The position numbers and the translations under genes are program-made. DNA of 6,874 nt, taken from Zeimonas sp036675585 (GTDB lineage Bacteria; Pseudomonadota; Gammaproteobacteria; Burkholderiales; Burkholderiaceae_E). A model generated the notes under the pieces. That model searched no databases. It was not told where the DNA came from and saw nothing but the letters and a program-made list of their open reading frames with translations. Below, piece by piece: positions 1 to 5,735 of the stretch. The stretch spans positions 1 through 6,874 of the forward strand of contig JAKFES010000251.1 of the NCBI GenBank assembly GCA_036675585.1, written 5' to 3'. Each line of letters begins with the position of its first letter. Positions within the stretch are counted from its first letter, which is position 1.

Positions 1-353
1 TGGGTTTCACGCGCAACGGCCACGGCCCCCGCCGCTCGGCCGTTCTCGTCGAGCAGGATGGCGAAGCTCATCGCGACGTAGACCTTCTCGCCGCTCTTGT
101 GCACCGAGCGCGTCGTGAGCACCTTGCGCGCGTATTTCGTGCGGCCCGCTTCGAGCGCGCGGTGGTACGCCGACCAGTGCGCGGCGCGAAAGCGCTCGGG
201 AATGATCAGATCGAGGCTGCGTCCGATCGCCTCGGACGCAGGGTGGCCGAAAAGCGCTTCGGCCGCGGCGTTCCACGAGCGGATGACCCCGTCGCGATCG
301 GCCACGATGACGGCGTCGGGAAGCTGTTCGAGCAGGGATTCGGCGGCAATCAC
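1..353 (-). CDS. PAS domain (S-box) protein, C-terminus cut by window edge
   Basis: Read on the minus strand, the frame starting at the GTG at 353-351 gives 117 codons before the window edge and stays open. The product begins VIAAESLLEQLPDAVIVADR and forms nearly a whole PAS fold: the opening strand (VIVADRDGVIRSWN), the FGHPASEAIGRSL helix segment, the LIIPERFRAAHW motif typical of S-box PAS domains, and the closing strands around KSGEKVYVAMSFAILL and GAVAVARET. PAS domains sense small ligands, redox state or light, and normally feed an output module; none is visible here. Small proteins made mostly of one such PAS domain also exist in this group. The GTG is the only ATG/GTG/TTG between the upstream in-frame stop and the PAS fold, so the start is well constrained. 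It is transcribed divergently from the membrane protein gene. The family call is firm; the ligand and output are unknown. Confidence 0.85.
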   Translation of the reverse strand, partial: MIAAESLLEQLPDAVIVADRDGVIRSWNAAAEALFGHPASEAIGRSLDLIIPERFRAAHWSAYHRALEAGRTKYARKVLTTRSVHKSGEKVYVAMSFAILLDENGRAAGAVAVARET

Positions 354-470
354 GGGCCGATGATAGCGCCGGCCGGCGACCGGTCGGGACTCCCGGTCGC
401 AGGGTCATCGCTTGCGCCGGCGCGCGCCTGCCCGCAGCATCGGCGCTGGTCCATCCGCTCGAACGCCGAC
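354..470. other. divergent intergenic region with inverted repeat
   Basis: This 117-base region separates the PAS gene (minus) from the membrane protein gene (plus) and should carry promoters for both. The clearest structure is CGACCGG at 377-383 and its exact complement CCGGTCG at 393-399, nine bases apart; the left arm also belongs to a ten-base palindrome, CGACCGGTCG (377-386). Such a repeat could be an operator between divergent genes, and it overlaps the putative PAS -35. In DNA this GC-rich, a chance origin is quite possible. I see no convincing promoter for the plus-strand gene. Confidence 0.3.
360..387 (-). promoter_or_regulatory. candidate promoter of the PAS gene, possibly leaderless
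   Basis: On the minus strand a TATCAT hexamer (365-360) matches the sigma70 -10 consensus at five of six positions. Sixteen bases upstream is CCGACC (387-382), sharing the central GAC of the -35 consensus. Seven bases downstream of the -10 is position 353, the first base of the only available start codon (GTG), so a transcript from here would be leaderless. This is pattern matching only; the -35 match is weak. Confidence 0.35.
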
Positions 471-992
471 ATGAAATGGATCCTGAGAATCTTCCCCATC
501 GGCCATTCGCTGACCTGCCTGCTGTTCGTGCTCGCGGCGTTCGCGCTGCTCGGCTTCGCCGCGTGGGAGCTGTGGGGCTCGCTGGTGGCCTACGGCGAGC
601 GCGGGGTTTCCAGCCGGATCGACGGGGTGCTGAACGCGATCGCGGTTCTCACCGTCTCGCTCGCGTCGTTCGAGCTCGGGCAGACCGTCTACGAGGAGGA
701 AGTGCTGCGCGAGGCGCACATCAGCGCGCCGACGCGCGTGCGCCGGTTCCTGTCGCGCTTTCTCGTCGTGCTCGTCGTCGCGCTGTCGATCGAGACGCTG
801 GTCGCCGCGTTTCGCTTCAGCCGCGACGATCCCGCTCTGCTTCCGTACGCGGCATCGATCGGATTGACGGCCGCGGGGCTGCTCGCGGCATGGGGCCTGT
901 TCGTTCGCTTCAACCGCAGCGCCGAGCTGCTCGAGCCCGAAGCGATGGAATCGGCCAAGCAGGAGGACAAGCAGGTCGAGGAGCGGTCGTGA
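471..992 (+). CDS. four-helix inner-membrane protein of unknown function
   Basis: The ATG at 471 opens a 173-residue protein. The frame is open further upstream, but there it overlaps the antisense PAS gene and codes for arginine-rich, non-membrane sequence, so 471 is preferred. Four hydrophobic segments are visible at about residues 13-34, 51-70, 94-115 and 122-146. Between helices 2 and 3 is an acidic then basic loop (YEEEVLREAHISAPTRVRRF). The C-terminal tail (about 150-173) is highly charged, rich in Glu, Lys and Gln. An even number of helices would place both ends on the same side, probably the cytoplasm, given the basic N-terminus and charged tail. There are no catalytic motifs or metal ligands to suggest an activity. 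I do not recognise the family; an accessory or scaffold membrane protein is possible. No Shine-Dalgarno sequence precedes the start. It is a real gene by hydrophobicity pattern and codon bias. Confidence 0.75.
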   Translation: MKWILRIFPIGHSLTCLLFVLAAFALLGFAAWELWGSLVAYGERGVSSRIDGVLNAIAVLTVSLASFELGQTVYEEEVLREAHISAPTRVRRFLSRFLVVLVVALSIETLVAAFRFSRDDPALLPYAASIGLTAAGLLAAWGLFVRFNRSAELLEPEAMESAKQEDKQVEERS

Positions 993-1110
993 GCGCGCCC
1001 TGGACGTCGACGACGCGCGCGCTGCGCCGCGCGCACAGCAACGGGTTGCGTCGCCCGCAGTGCGTGCGGCGCGAACGGTCGCTCGCGCGCGATGCGACAA
1101 TCGACGTCGT
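993..1110 (+). other. intergenic gap before cytochrome gene
   Basis: These 118 bases hold alternating GCGCGC tracts (around 1014-1042) that could fold into a GC hairpin, with no T-run behind it to make a clear intrinsic terminator. A GACAAT hexamer at 1095-1100 resembles a -10 element (four of six) but has no recognisable -35 at the right distance. I see no small gene here. Confidence 0.3.
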
Positions 1111-3072
1111 ATGCCGTTGCGCCTGGTGTTTTCCCCCCGCTTCCCCGTCCCCCGGTTTGCGGTCTCCCGTTTTTCGCTCGCGTCCGGCGCGCTGCGCCGC
1201 GCCGTCGATGCGCTGACCGCGGTCTTCCTCGCTTGCGCGGCCGCGTTCGCTTGCGCGATTGCCGCGGCACCAGCGGCCGCGCAGGAGTTCGAGGACACGA
1301 TCGGCCAGCGGATGCAGGCCTGTGTCGCGTGTCACGGCAAGGAGGGGCGCGCGTCGCCCGACGGCTATCTGCCCCGCATCGCCGGCAAGCCGGCCGGCTA
1401 TCTGTACGAGCAGTTGCAGAACTTCCGCGAAGGCCGCCGAAAGAACACGGCGATGAGCCGATTGCTCGCCAACCTGTCCGACGAATACCTGCACGAAATC
1501 GCCGAGTACTTCTCGACGCTCGCCTTGCCGCACCCCCCGCCGCAGGTACCCGCGGCCACCGCCTCCGCGCTCGTGCTCGGCGAGACGCTCGTGCGCCGAG
1601 GCGACGCGCAGCGCGAGCTGCCCGCTTGCGCCGACTGCCACGGCGAGACGCTCACCGGCGTGCAGCCCGACGTGCCCGGCCTGCTCGGCCTTTCGCGCGA
1701 CTACCTCGCCGGCCAGCTCGGTGCGTGGAAGAACGGGCTGCGCCACGCGCGCGAACCCGATTGCATGGCACGCATCGCCGAACGGCTGAGCCCGGTCGAC
1801 GTCAGCGCGCTGGCGAACTGGCTCTCGTCGCGTCCCGTGCCCGCCGATGCGCAGCCCGCCGCCGCAGCGCCGGTCGAGGCGCCGTTGCGATGCGCCGGCG
1901 CGCGACGCGTCGAGGCGCGAACGACGCACGATGCTTCGAATGCAGTGCAGCGCGGCGCCTACCTGGCACGCGTCGGCAACTGCAGCGGCTGTCACACGCA
2001 GCCGGGTGCGCCCGAGTACGCGGGGGGCCGCGGCATCGAGACGCCGTTCGGCATCGTCTACGGATCGAACCTGACCCCCGATGCGCGCACCGGCATCGGC
2101 GACTGGTCCGCGGACGATTTCTGGAACGCGATGCACGAAGGCCGCGCGAAGGACGGTCGCCTGCTCTATCCCGCGTTCCCCTATCCGAACTTCACGCTGC
2201 TCACGCGAGAAGACTCCGATGCGATCTTCGCGTTCCTGCGCACGCTGCCCGCGGTCGAAAAGCCGCGCCGGCCGCACGCGTTGCGCTTCCCGTACGACCG
2301 GCAGGCCTCGCTGTCGGTCTGGCGCGCCTTGTCGTTCGAGCCTGCACGCTTCGCGCCCGACCCGCGGCGTTCGGAGCAGTGGAACCGGGGCGCATACCTG
2401 GTGCGCGGCCTCGGGCACTGCGGTGCATGCCATTCGCCGCGCAATTTCCTCGGCGCGACCGTCCGGTCCGCCGAGCTCGGGGGATCGACGCTGCCGACCG
2501 GCGAGTGGCATGCGCCGTCACTGACGCGGCGCGACGAAGCGGGCGTCGCGCACTGGAGCATCGAAGAGATCGTTGCGTTGCTGAAGACCGGTCGGTCGAG
2601 CGATGCCACCACGCTCGGTCCGATGGGCGAGGTCGTGTTCCGCAGCACCCGCTTCATCTCGGATGCCGACCTCGAGGCGATCGCCGTCTTCCTGAAGTCG
2701 CTTCCCGAGGAAGCGGCGCCGCCGGTCGACGAACAGCCGGTCGACGACGCGGTGGCGACCCGCGGACGAACCCTCTACCGCGATCGCTGCGCGCAGTGCC
2801 ACGCAGACGACGGCAACGGCGTGCCCGGCGCGGTCGCGGCGCTCGCCGGCAATCGGGCGGTCACGTCGCCGTCGCCGACGAACGTCATCCGCATCGTGCT
2901 CGATGGCGGTTTCGCGCCGGCGACTCCCGGCCATCCGCGCCCCTACGGGATGCCTCCGTTCTCGCACGTTCTCACCGACGACGACGTCGCCGCGGTCGTC
3001 ACCTACATCCGCACGGCCTGGGGCAACCGCGCGTCGGGCATCTCGTCGCTCGACGTCCTGCGCCACCGGTAG
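1111..3072 (+). CDS. exported pentaheme c-type cytochrome (c4-like diheme fused to AdhB-like triheme)
   Basis: This 653-residue protein has a long basic N-region, a hydrophobic stretch at about 36-53 and an Ala-rich cleavage zone near 57-58, so it should be exported to the periplasm, where haem c is attached. Five CXXCH sites are present: CVACH (71-75), CADCH (173-177), CSGCH (291-295), CGACH (437-441) and CAQCH (560-564). Residues about 60-260 form two class I cytochrome c folds like cytochrome c4, with likely Met ligands in NTAMSRLL and DCMARIAE. Residues about 275-653 match the triheme cytochrome subunits of membrane alcohol, aldehyde and nicotinate-type dehydrogenases, with Met ligands in LGPMGEVV and YGMPPF and the family-typical end VVTYIRTAWGN. 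In the third domain the family LYPAMPY motif reads LYPAFPY (Phe356). Role: relaying electrons from a dehydrogenase toward quinone or a terminal oxidase; no dehydrogenase gene lies in the window. The start is taken at ATG 1111; a GTG at 1060 would only lengthen the N-region. Confidence 0.88.
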   Translation: MPLRLVFSPRFPVPRFAVSRFSLASGALRRAVDALTAVFLACAAAFACAIAAAPAAAQEFEDTIGQRMQACVACHGKEGRASPDGYLPRIAGKPAGYLYEQLQNFREGRRKNTAMSRLLANLSDEYLHEIAEYFSTLALPHPPPQVPAATASALVLGETLVRRGDAQRELPACADCHGETLTGVQPDVPGLLGLSRDYLAGQLGAWKNGLRHAREPDCMARIAERLSPVDVSALANWLSSRPVPADAQPAAAAPVEAPLRCAGARRVEARTTHDASNAVQRGAYLARVGNCSGCHTQPGAPEYAGGRGIETPFGIVYGSNLTPDARTGIGDWSADDFWNAMHEGRAKDGRLLYPAFPYPNFTLLTREDSDAIFAFLRTLPAVEKPRRPHALRFPYDRQASLSVWRALSFEPARFAPDPRRSEQWNRGAYLVRGLGHCGACHSPRNFLGATVRSAELGGSTLPTGEWHAPSLTRRDEAGVAHWSIEEIVALLKTGRSSDATTLGPMGEVVFRSTRFISDADLEAIAVFLKSLPEEAAPPVDEQPVDDAVATRGRTLYRDRCAQCHADDGNGVPGAVAALAGNRAVTSPSPTNVIRIVLDGGFAPATPGHPRPYGMPPFSHVLTDDDVAAVVTYIRTAWGNRASGISSLDVLRHR

Positions 3073-3085
3073 CCGCTCGTCCACG

Positions 3086-3098
3086 AATTGCACCGCAA
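3086..3098 (+). promoter_or_regulatory. Ada-box-like operator (AAT-N6-GCAA)
   Basis: AATTGCACCGCAA at 3086-3098 matches exactly the AAT-N6-GCAA consensus bound by methylated E. coli Ada at the ada and aidB promoters. It lies 44 bases before the ada start codon. A chance match within 60 bases on either strand is roughly a one-percent event under even base composition. A candidate -10 (TACAGT, 3130-3135) lies 31 bases downstream, which puts the box just upstream of the expected -35 position, as in E. coli. Binding in this organism is inferred; one other match occurs in the window at 6808-6820. Confidence 0.5.
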
Positions 3099-3106
3099 GC
3101 AGCGGA

Positions 3107-3135
3107 GTGTCGTGCGACGCGATCGTGCGTACAGT
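3107..3135 (+). promoter_or_regulatory. candidate ada promoter, possibly leaderless
   Basis: TACAGT (3130-3135) matches the -10 consensus at four of six bases. GTGTCG (3107-3112), 17 bases upstream, matches -35 only poorly, as expected for an activator-dependent promoter. The predicted start of transcription falls at or next to the ada ATG (3143), and no ribosome binding site is visible between 3123 and 3142, so the mRNA could be leaderless. Weak hexamers make this tentative. Confidence 0.25.
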
Positions 3136-3142
3136 GCCTTTC

Positions 3143-4276
3143 ATGAACACGCGAACCCCCACCCCCACGCGCGCGCGCGGCCCGTCGCGCGCGAACGCCG
3201 CCCCGGCCGCACGCCGGGACGCATCGAACGACCCGCGCTGGATCGCGCTGGTGTCGCGCGACCCGACCGCCGACGGCCGTTTCGTCTACGGCGTGCGCAC
3301 GACCGGCGTCTACGCGCGTCCGGGCAGCGCCGCGCGGCTGCCCAATCCGGCGAACGTCGAATTCTTCGATTCGGCGCAGGCGGCCGAAGCGGCCGGCTAC
3401 CGGCCGAGCCGGCGAATCGGCGCCGATCGCGGCGCCGTCGCCGAGCGGCACACGGCACTCGTCGCGCAGGCTTGTCGGCGCATCGAGTCGAGCGCGACGA
3501 CGCCCTCGCTGCAGGCACTCGCGCAGCAGGCGGGGATGAGCCCGCATCACTTCCATCGGCTGTTCCGCACGACGACCGGCCTGACGCCCAAAGCCTATGC
3601 GGCTGCGCAACGCGCACGCCGCATGCGCGAGCGGCTGGCCGCCGGCGACGGATCGATCACCGAGGCGATCTACGACGCGGGTTTCAATTCGGGCGGCCGC
3701 TTCTACGAAGCGTCGGACCGGGTCCTCGGCATGCGGCCGAGCGACTATCGCGCGGGGGGCAGCAACATCGCGATCCGCTTCGCCGTCGGCGAGTGCTCGC
3801 TCGGTTCGATCCTGGTCGCGCAAAGCGAGCGCGGTGTCTGTGCGATCGCGCTCGGCGACGATCCGCAGCGACTCGTGCACGACCTGCAGGACCAGTTCCC
3901 GAAGGCGGAACTGATCGGCGGCGACGCCACGTTCGAGCGGCTCGTCGCGCGCGTCGTCGGCTTCGTCGAGGCGCCGGCGCTCGGGCTCGACCTGCCGCTC
4001 GACGTCCGCGGCACCGCGTTCCAGGAGCGCGTCTGGCAGGCGCTGCGCGAGATCCCGCCCGGCGCGACCGCGAGCTATGCCGAGATCGCACGGCGGATCG
4101 GCCGCCCGGCCGCCGTGCGTGCCGTGGGCCAGGCGTGCGGTGCGAACCGGCTCGCCGTCGCCATTCCGTGCCATCGCGTCGTGCGCAGCGACGGCGACCT
4201 CTCGGGCTATCGCTGGGGACTGGCGCGCAAGCGCGAACTGCTCGCTCGCGAGAAGGAACCGCCGCCGCGTGCATAA
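3143..4276 (+). CDS. ada: Ada-type AraC regulator / O6-methylguanine-DNA methyltransferase lacking the N-terminal sensor cysteines
   Basis: The 377-residue protein has the three-part Ada layout. Residues about 29-95 are the AdaA (methylphosphotriester sensor) fold: DPRW, DGRFVYGVRTTGVY, PANVEFF and AAGYRP are kept. However, the four zinc ligands of E. coli Ada (Cys38, 42, 69, 72) align without gaps to Ala58, Ser62, Ser89 and Ile92, so neither zinc binding nor methyl acceptance is expected there. Residues about 105-203 are an AraC helix-turn-helix (LQALAQQAGMSPHHFHRLF). Residues about 210-370 are the methyltransferase, with FQERVWQALREIPPG, SYAEIA and the active-site IPCHRV containing Cys343, which should directly dealkylate O6-alkylguanine in an irreversible suicide reaction. 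The first 28 residues are a Pro/Arg/Ala-rich tail. The start is the ATG at 3143; the frame is open upstream but overlaps the cytochrome gene. The repair function is well supported. Normal inducible autoregulation by Cys38 methylation is not. The frame is otherwise clean, so this is not an obvious pseudogene. Confidence 0.92.
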   Translation: MNTRTPTPTRARGPSRANAAPAARRDASNDPRWIALVSRDPTADGRFVYGVRTTGVYARPGSAARLPNPANVEFFDSAQAAEAAGYRPSRRIGADRGAVAERHTALVAQACRRIESSATTPSLQALAQQAGMSPHHFHRLFRTTTGLTPKAYAAAQRARRMRERLAAGDGSITEAIYDAGFNSGGRFYEASDRVLGMRPSDYRAGGSNIAIRFAVGECSLGSILVAQSERGVCAIALGDDPQRLVHDLQDQFPKAELIGGDATFERLVARVVGFVEAPALGLDLPLDVRGTAFQERVWQALREIPPGATASYAEIARRIGRPAAVRAVGQACGANRLAVAIPCHRVVRSDGDLSGYRWGLARKRELLAREKEPPPRA

Positions 4277-4321
4277 TCACCGCCTCGAAAAAGGCGCGAA
4301 GGCGCGCGGGACCCCTTTCAC
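4277..4321 (+). other. short spacer between ada and ddh with weak hairpin
   Basis: The 45-base spacer contains a small hairpin, CGCCT (4281-4285) pairing with AGGCG (4292-4296) across a six-base loop. There is no T-run, so it is not a convincing terminator. A GGGA (4308-4311) ends ten bases before the GTG at 4322 and is the only hint of a ribosome binding site. Confidence 0.25.
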
Positions 4322-5308
4322 GTGAACGCGAAGATCAGGATCGGAATCGCCGGCTACGGAAATCTCGGCCGCGGCGTCGAGGCGGCGATCGGACAGAACC
4401 CGGACATGGCGCTCGTCGGCATCTTCACGCGGCGCGACCCGCGTGCCCTCGAACCGCTGGGCAGCGACGTACCCGTGTTGCCGATCGACGGGATCGACGC
4501 TTTTGCCGAACGCATCGACGTGCTCGTACTGTGCGGCGGCTCGAAATCCGACCTGCCGCAACAAGGACCGGCACTCGCCGCGCGCTTCAACACCGTGGAC
4601 AGCTTCGATACGCACGCGCGCATTCCCGAGTATTTCGACGCGGTCGATCGCGCCGCGCGCTCGGGCGGACGGACGGCGATCGTCGCGGTCGGCTGGGATC
4701 CGGGGCTGTTCTCGGTCGCGCGCCTGGTGGGCGAAGCCGTGCTCGCCGAAGGCGCGACGTACACGTTCTGGGGCCGCGGGCTGAGCCAGGGCCATTCCGA
4801 CGCGATCCGCCGCGTTCCCGGCGTGCGCGCGGGCGTGCAGTACACGGTGCCGGTGCAGCAGGCGATCGAGCGCGTTCGCAGCGGCTCGCAGCCGACGCTC
4901 GCCACCCGCGAGAAGCACACGCGCGAGTGCTACGTCGTGCTCGACGAGGGCGCCGACGCACGCGCCGTGGAGCGCGCGATCGTGACCATGCCCGACTATT
5001 TCGCCGACTACGACACGAGCGTGCACTTCATCGACGAGGACACGCTGCACCGCGAGCACCGAGCGATGCCGCACGGCGGCTTCGTCCTCCGCACCGGAAC
5101 GACGGGCACCGGTGCATCGCAGGTCGTCGAGTTCTCGCTGAAGCTCGACAGCAACCCCGAGTTCACCGCGAGCGTGCTCGTCGCCTACGCGCGTGCCGCG
5201 TTCCGGCTCGCGCAGCGGCGCGAGTCGGGCGCGAGAACGGTGCTCGACATCGCGCCGGCGCTGCTGTCGCCGAAGAGCGCCGCCGAGCTGCGCGCCGCGC
5301 TGCTCTGA
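4322..5308 (+). CDS. ddh: meso-diaminopimelate D-dehydrogenase
   Basis: This 328-residue cytoplasmic protein aligns along its length with Corynebacterium glutamicum Ddh (about 320 residues). The enzyme reversibly and NADPH-dependently aminates L-2-amino-6-oxopimelate (tetrahydrodipicolinate) to meso-diaminopimelate, a one-step route to the lysine and peptidoglycan precursor; it can also run in the oxidative direction. Visible marks are the dinucleotide-binding GIAGYGNLGRGVE (9-20), DLVG-like LVGIFTRR (31-38), TVDSFDTH (91-98), GWDPGLFS (124-131), FWGRGLSQGHSDAIRRVPGV (149-168), MPDYF (223-227), MPHGG with His251, and LDSNPEFTAS (275-284). LSQGHS is the form seen in C. glutamicum-like enzymes rather than the MSMGHS form of the Symbiobacterium type, suggesting strict meso-DAP specificity. 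The start is the GTG at 4322, which places the Rossmann strand at residue 5, as in relatives. Codon use matches its neighbours, so recent transfer is not evident. It is unrelated by pathway to ada; shared transcription may be incidental. Confidence 0.95.
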   Translation: MNAKIRIGIAGYGNLGRGVEAAIGQNPDMALVGIFTRRDPRALEPLGSDVPVLPIDGIDAFAERIDVLVLCGGSKSDLPQQGPALAARFNTVDSFDTHARIPEYFDAVDRAARSGGRTAIVAVGWDPGLFSVARLVGEAVLAEGATYTFWGRGLSQGHSDAIRRVPGVRAGVQYTVPVQQAIERVRSGSQPTLATREKHTRECYVVLDEGADARAVERAIVTMPDYFADYDTSVHFIDEDTLHREHRAMPHGGFVLRTGTTGTGASQVVEFSLKLDSNPEFTASVLVAYARAAFRLAQRRESGARTVLDIAPALLSPKSAAELRAALL

Positions 5309-5339
5309 CCGGGGAACCGCGCTTGCTGGCCGATCGCGC

Positions 5340-5684
5340 ATGACAATGAACCGGGATTACGCGGCGCGCGAACCCTCGCGCGCGGAAGTCGATGCGCTCG
5401 ACGGCGCGACGCTGCTCGAGTTCGGCACGCCGTGGTGCGGCCACTGCGGGCGCGTCCAGCCGATCCTGCAGACGGCGCTGTCGCATTACCCGGGCGTGCG
5501 GCACCTGAAGATCGAAGACGGCCCGGGGCGTCGGCTCGGCCGCTCGTTCGGCGTCAAGTTGTGGCCGACGCTCGTCTTTCTCGGCAACGGCCGCGAACTC
5601 GCGCGGCTGGTGCGCCCGCACGGCGAAGCGTCGATCGTCGACGCCCTCGCGCTGCAGGAAAAAGCGCTGCGCGACGAGGCGTGA
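5340..5684 (+). CDS. small thioredoxin-family protein with CGHC active site
   Basis: The 114-residue protein is a single thioredoxin fold with no signal peptide, so it is expected to be cytoplasmic. The active site is GTPWCGHCGRVQP with redox cysteines Cys33 and Cys36; CGHC is the dipeptide seen in protein disulfide isomerases and in some small bacterial thioredoxins, and tends to give a higher redox potential than CGPC. The cis-proline loop is GVKLWPTLVFL: Pro76 is preceded by Trp75, where classical thioredoxins have Ile, Val or Thr. The chain then ends with the usual GNGRELARLVRP turn and a helix. Two ATGs are possible (5340 and 5346); they differ by two residues. It starts 31 bases after ddh and ends 51 bases before the radical SAM gene, so it could supply reducing equivalents or disulfide exchange to that neighbour; this is inference. 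Family certain, partner unknown. Confidence 0.9.
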   Translation: MTMNRDYAAREPSRAEVDALDGATLLEFGTPWCGHCGRVQPILQTALSHYPGVRHLKIEDGPGRRLGRSFGVKLWPTLVFLGNGRELARLVRPHGEASIVDALALQEKALRDEA

Positions 5685-5709
5685 CCCGCGCCGGGTCGCG
5701 CCCGGCGGG
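5685..5709 (+). terminator. strong GC stem-loop directly after thioredoxin stop codon
   Basis: GCCGGG (5690-5695) pairs perfectly with CCCGGC (5701-5706) across a five-base loop, and an outer CCC/GGG (5685-5687 with 5707-5709) extends the stem past a two-base bulge. It begins on the base after the thioredoxin TGA. No T-run follows, so it may be an RNA-stabilising or processing hairpin, or a weak or Rho-assisted terminator, rather than an intrinsic terminator. Confidence 0.35.
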
Positions 5710-5735
5710 TACGGCGATTGCGCCGCCGCTTGCCC

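Noticed and set aside
910..2511. Minus-strand open frame of 533 codons across the cytochrome gene
   Set aside because: It lies antisense to a gene with five CXXCH motifs and a signal peptide. Its translation is Arg/Gly/Ala-rich with no recognisable domain, as expected for the complementary frame of GC-rich coding DNA.
1092..3146. Plus-strand open frame of 684 codons overlapping the cytochrome in another frame
   Set aside because: It is extremely Arg-rich and low in complexity with no motifs; it is a frame shadow of the cytochrome.
3143..4276. Possibility that ada is a pseudogene
   Set aside because: The frame is uninterrupted, length is normal, and the HTH and methyltransferase motifs are intact; only the four metal-site cysteines are missing.
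4272..4277. CATAAT resembling a -10 box before ddh, overlapping the ada stop codon
   Set aside because: No -35 hexamer at the right distance (4249-4254 reads CGAGAA), and the match is partly created by the stop codon.
3088..5343. Plus-strand open frame of 751 codons spanning ada and ddh
   Set aside because: Arg-rich shadow frame; both genes beneath it have clear family matches in the other frames.
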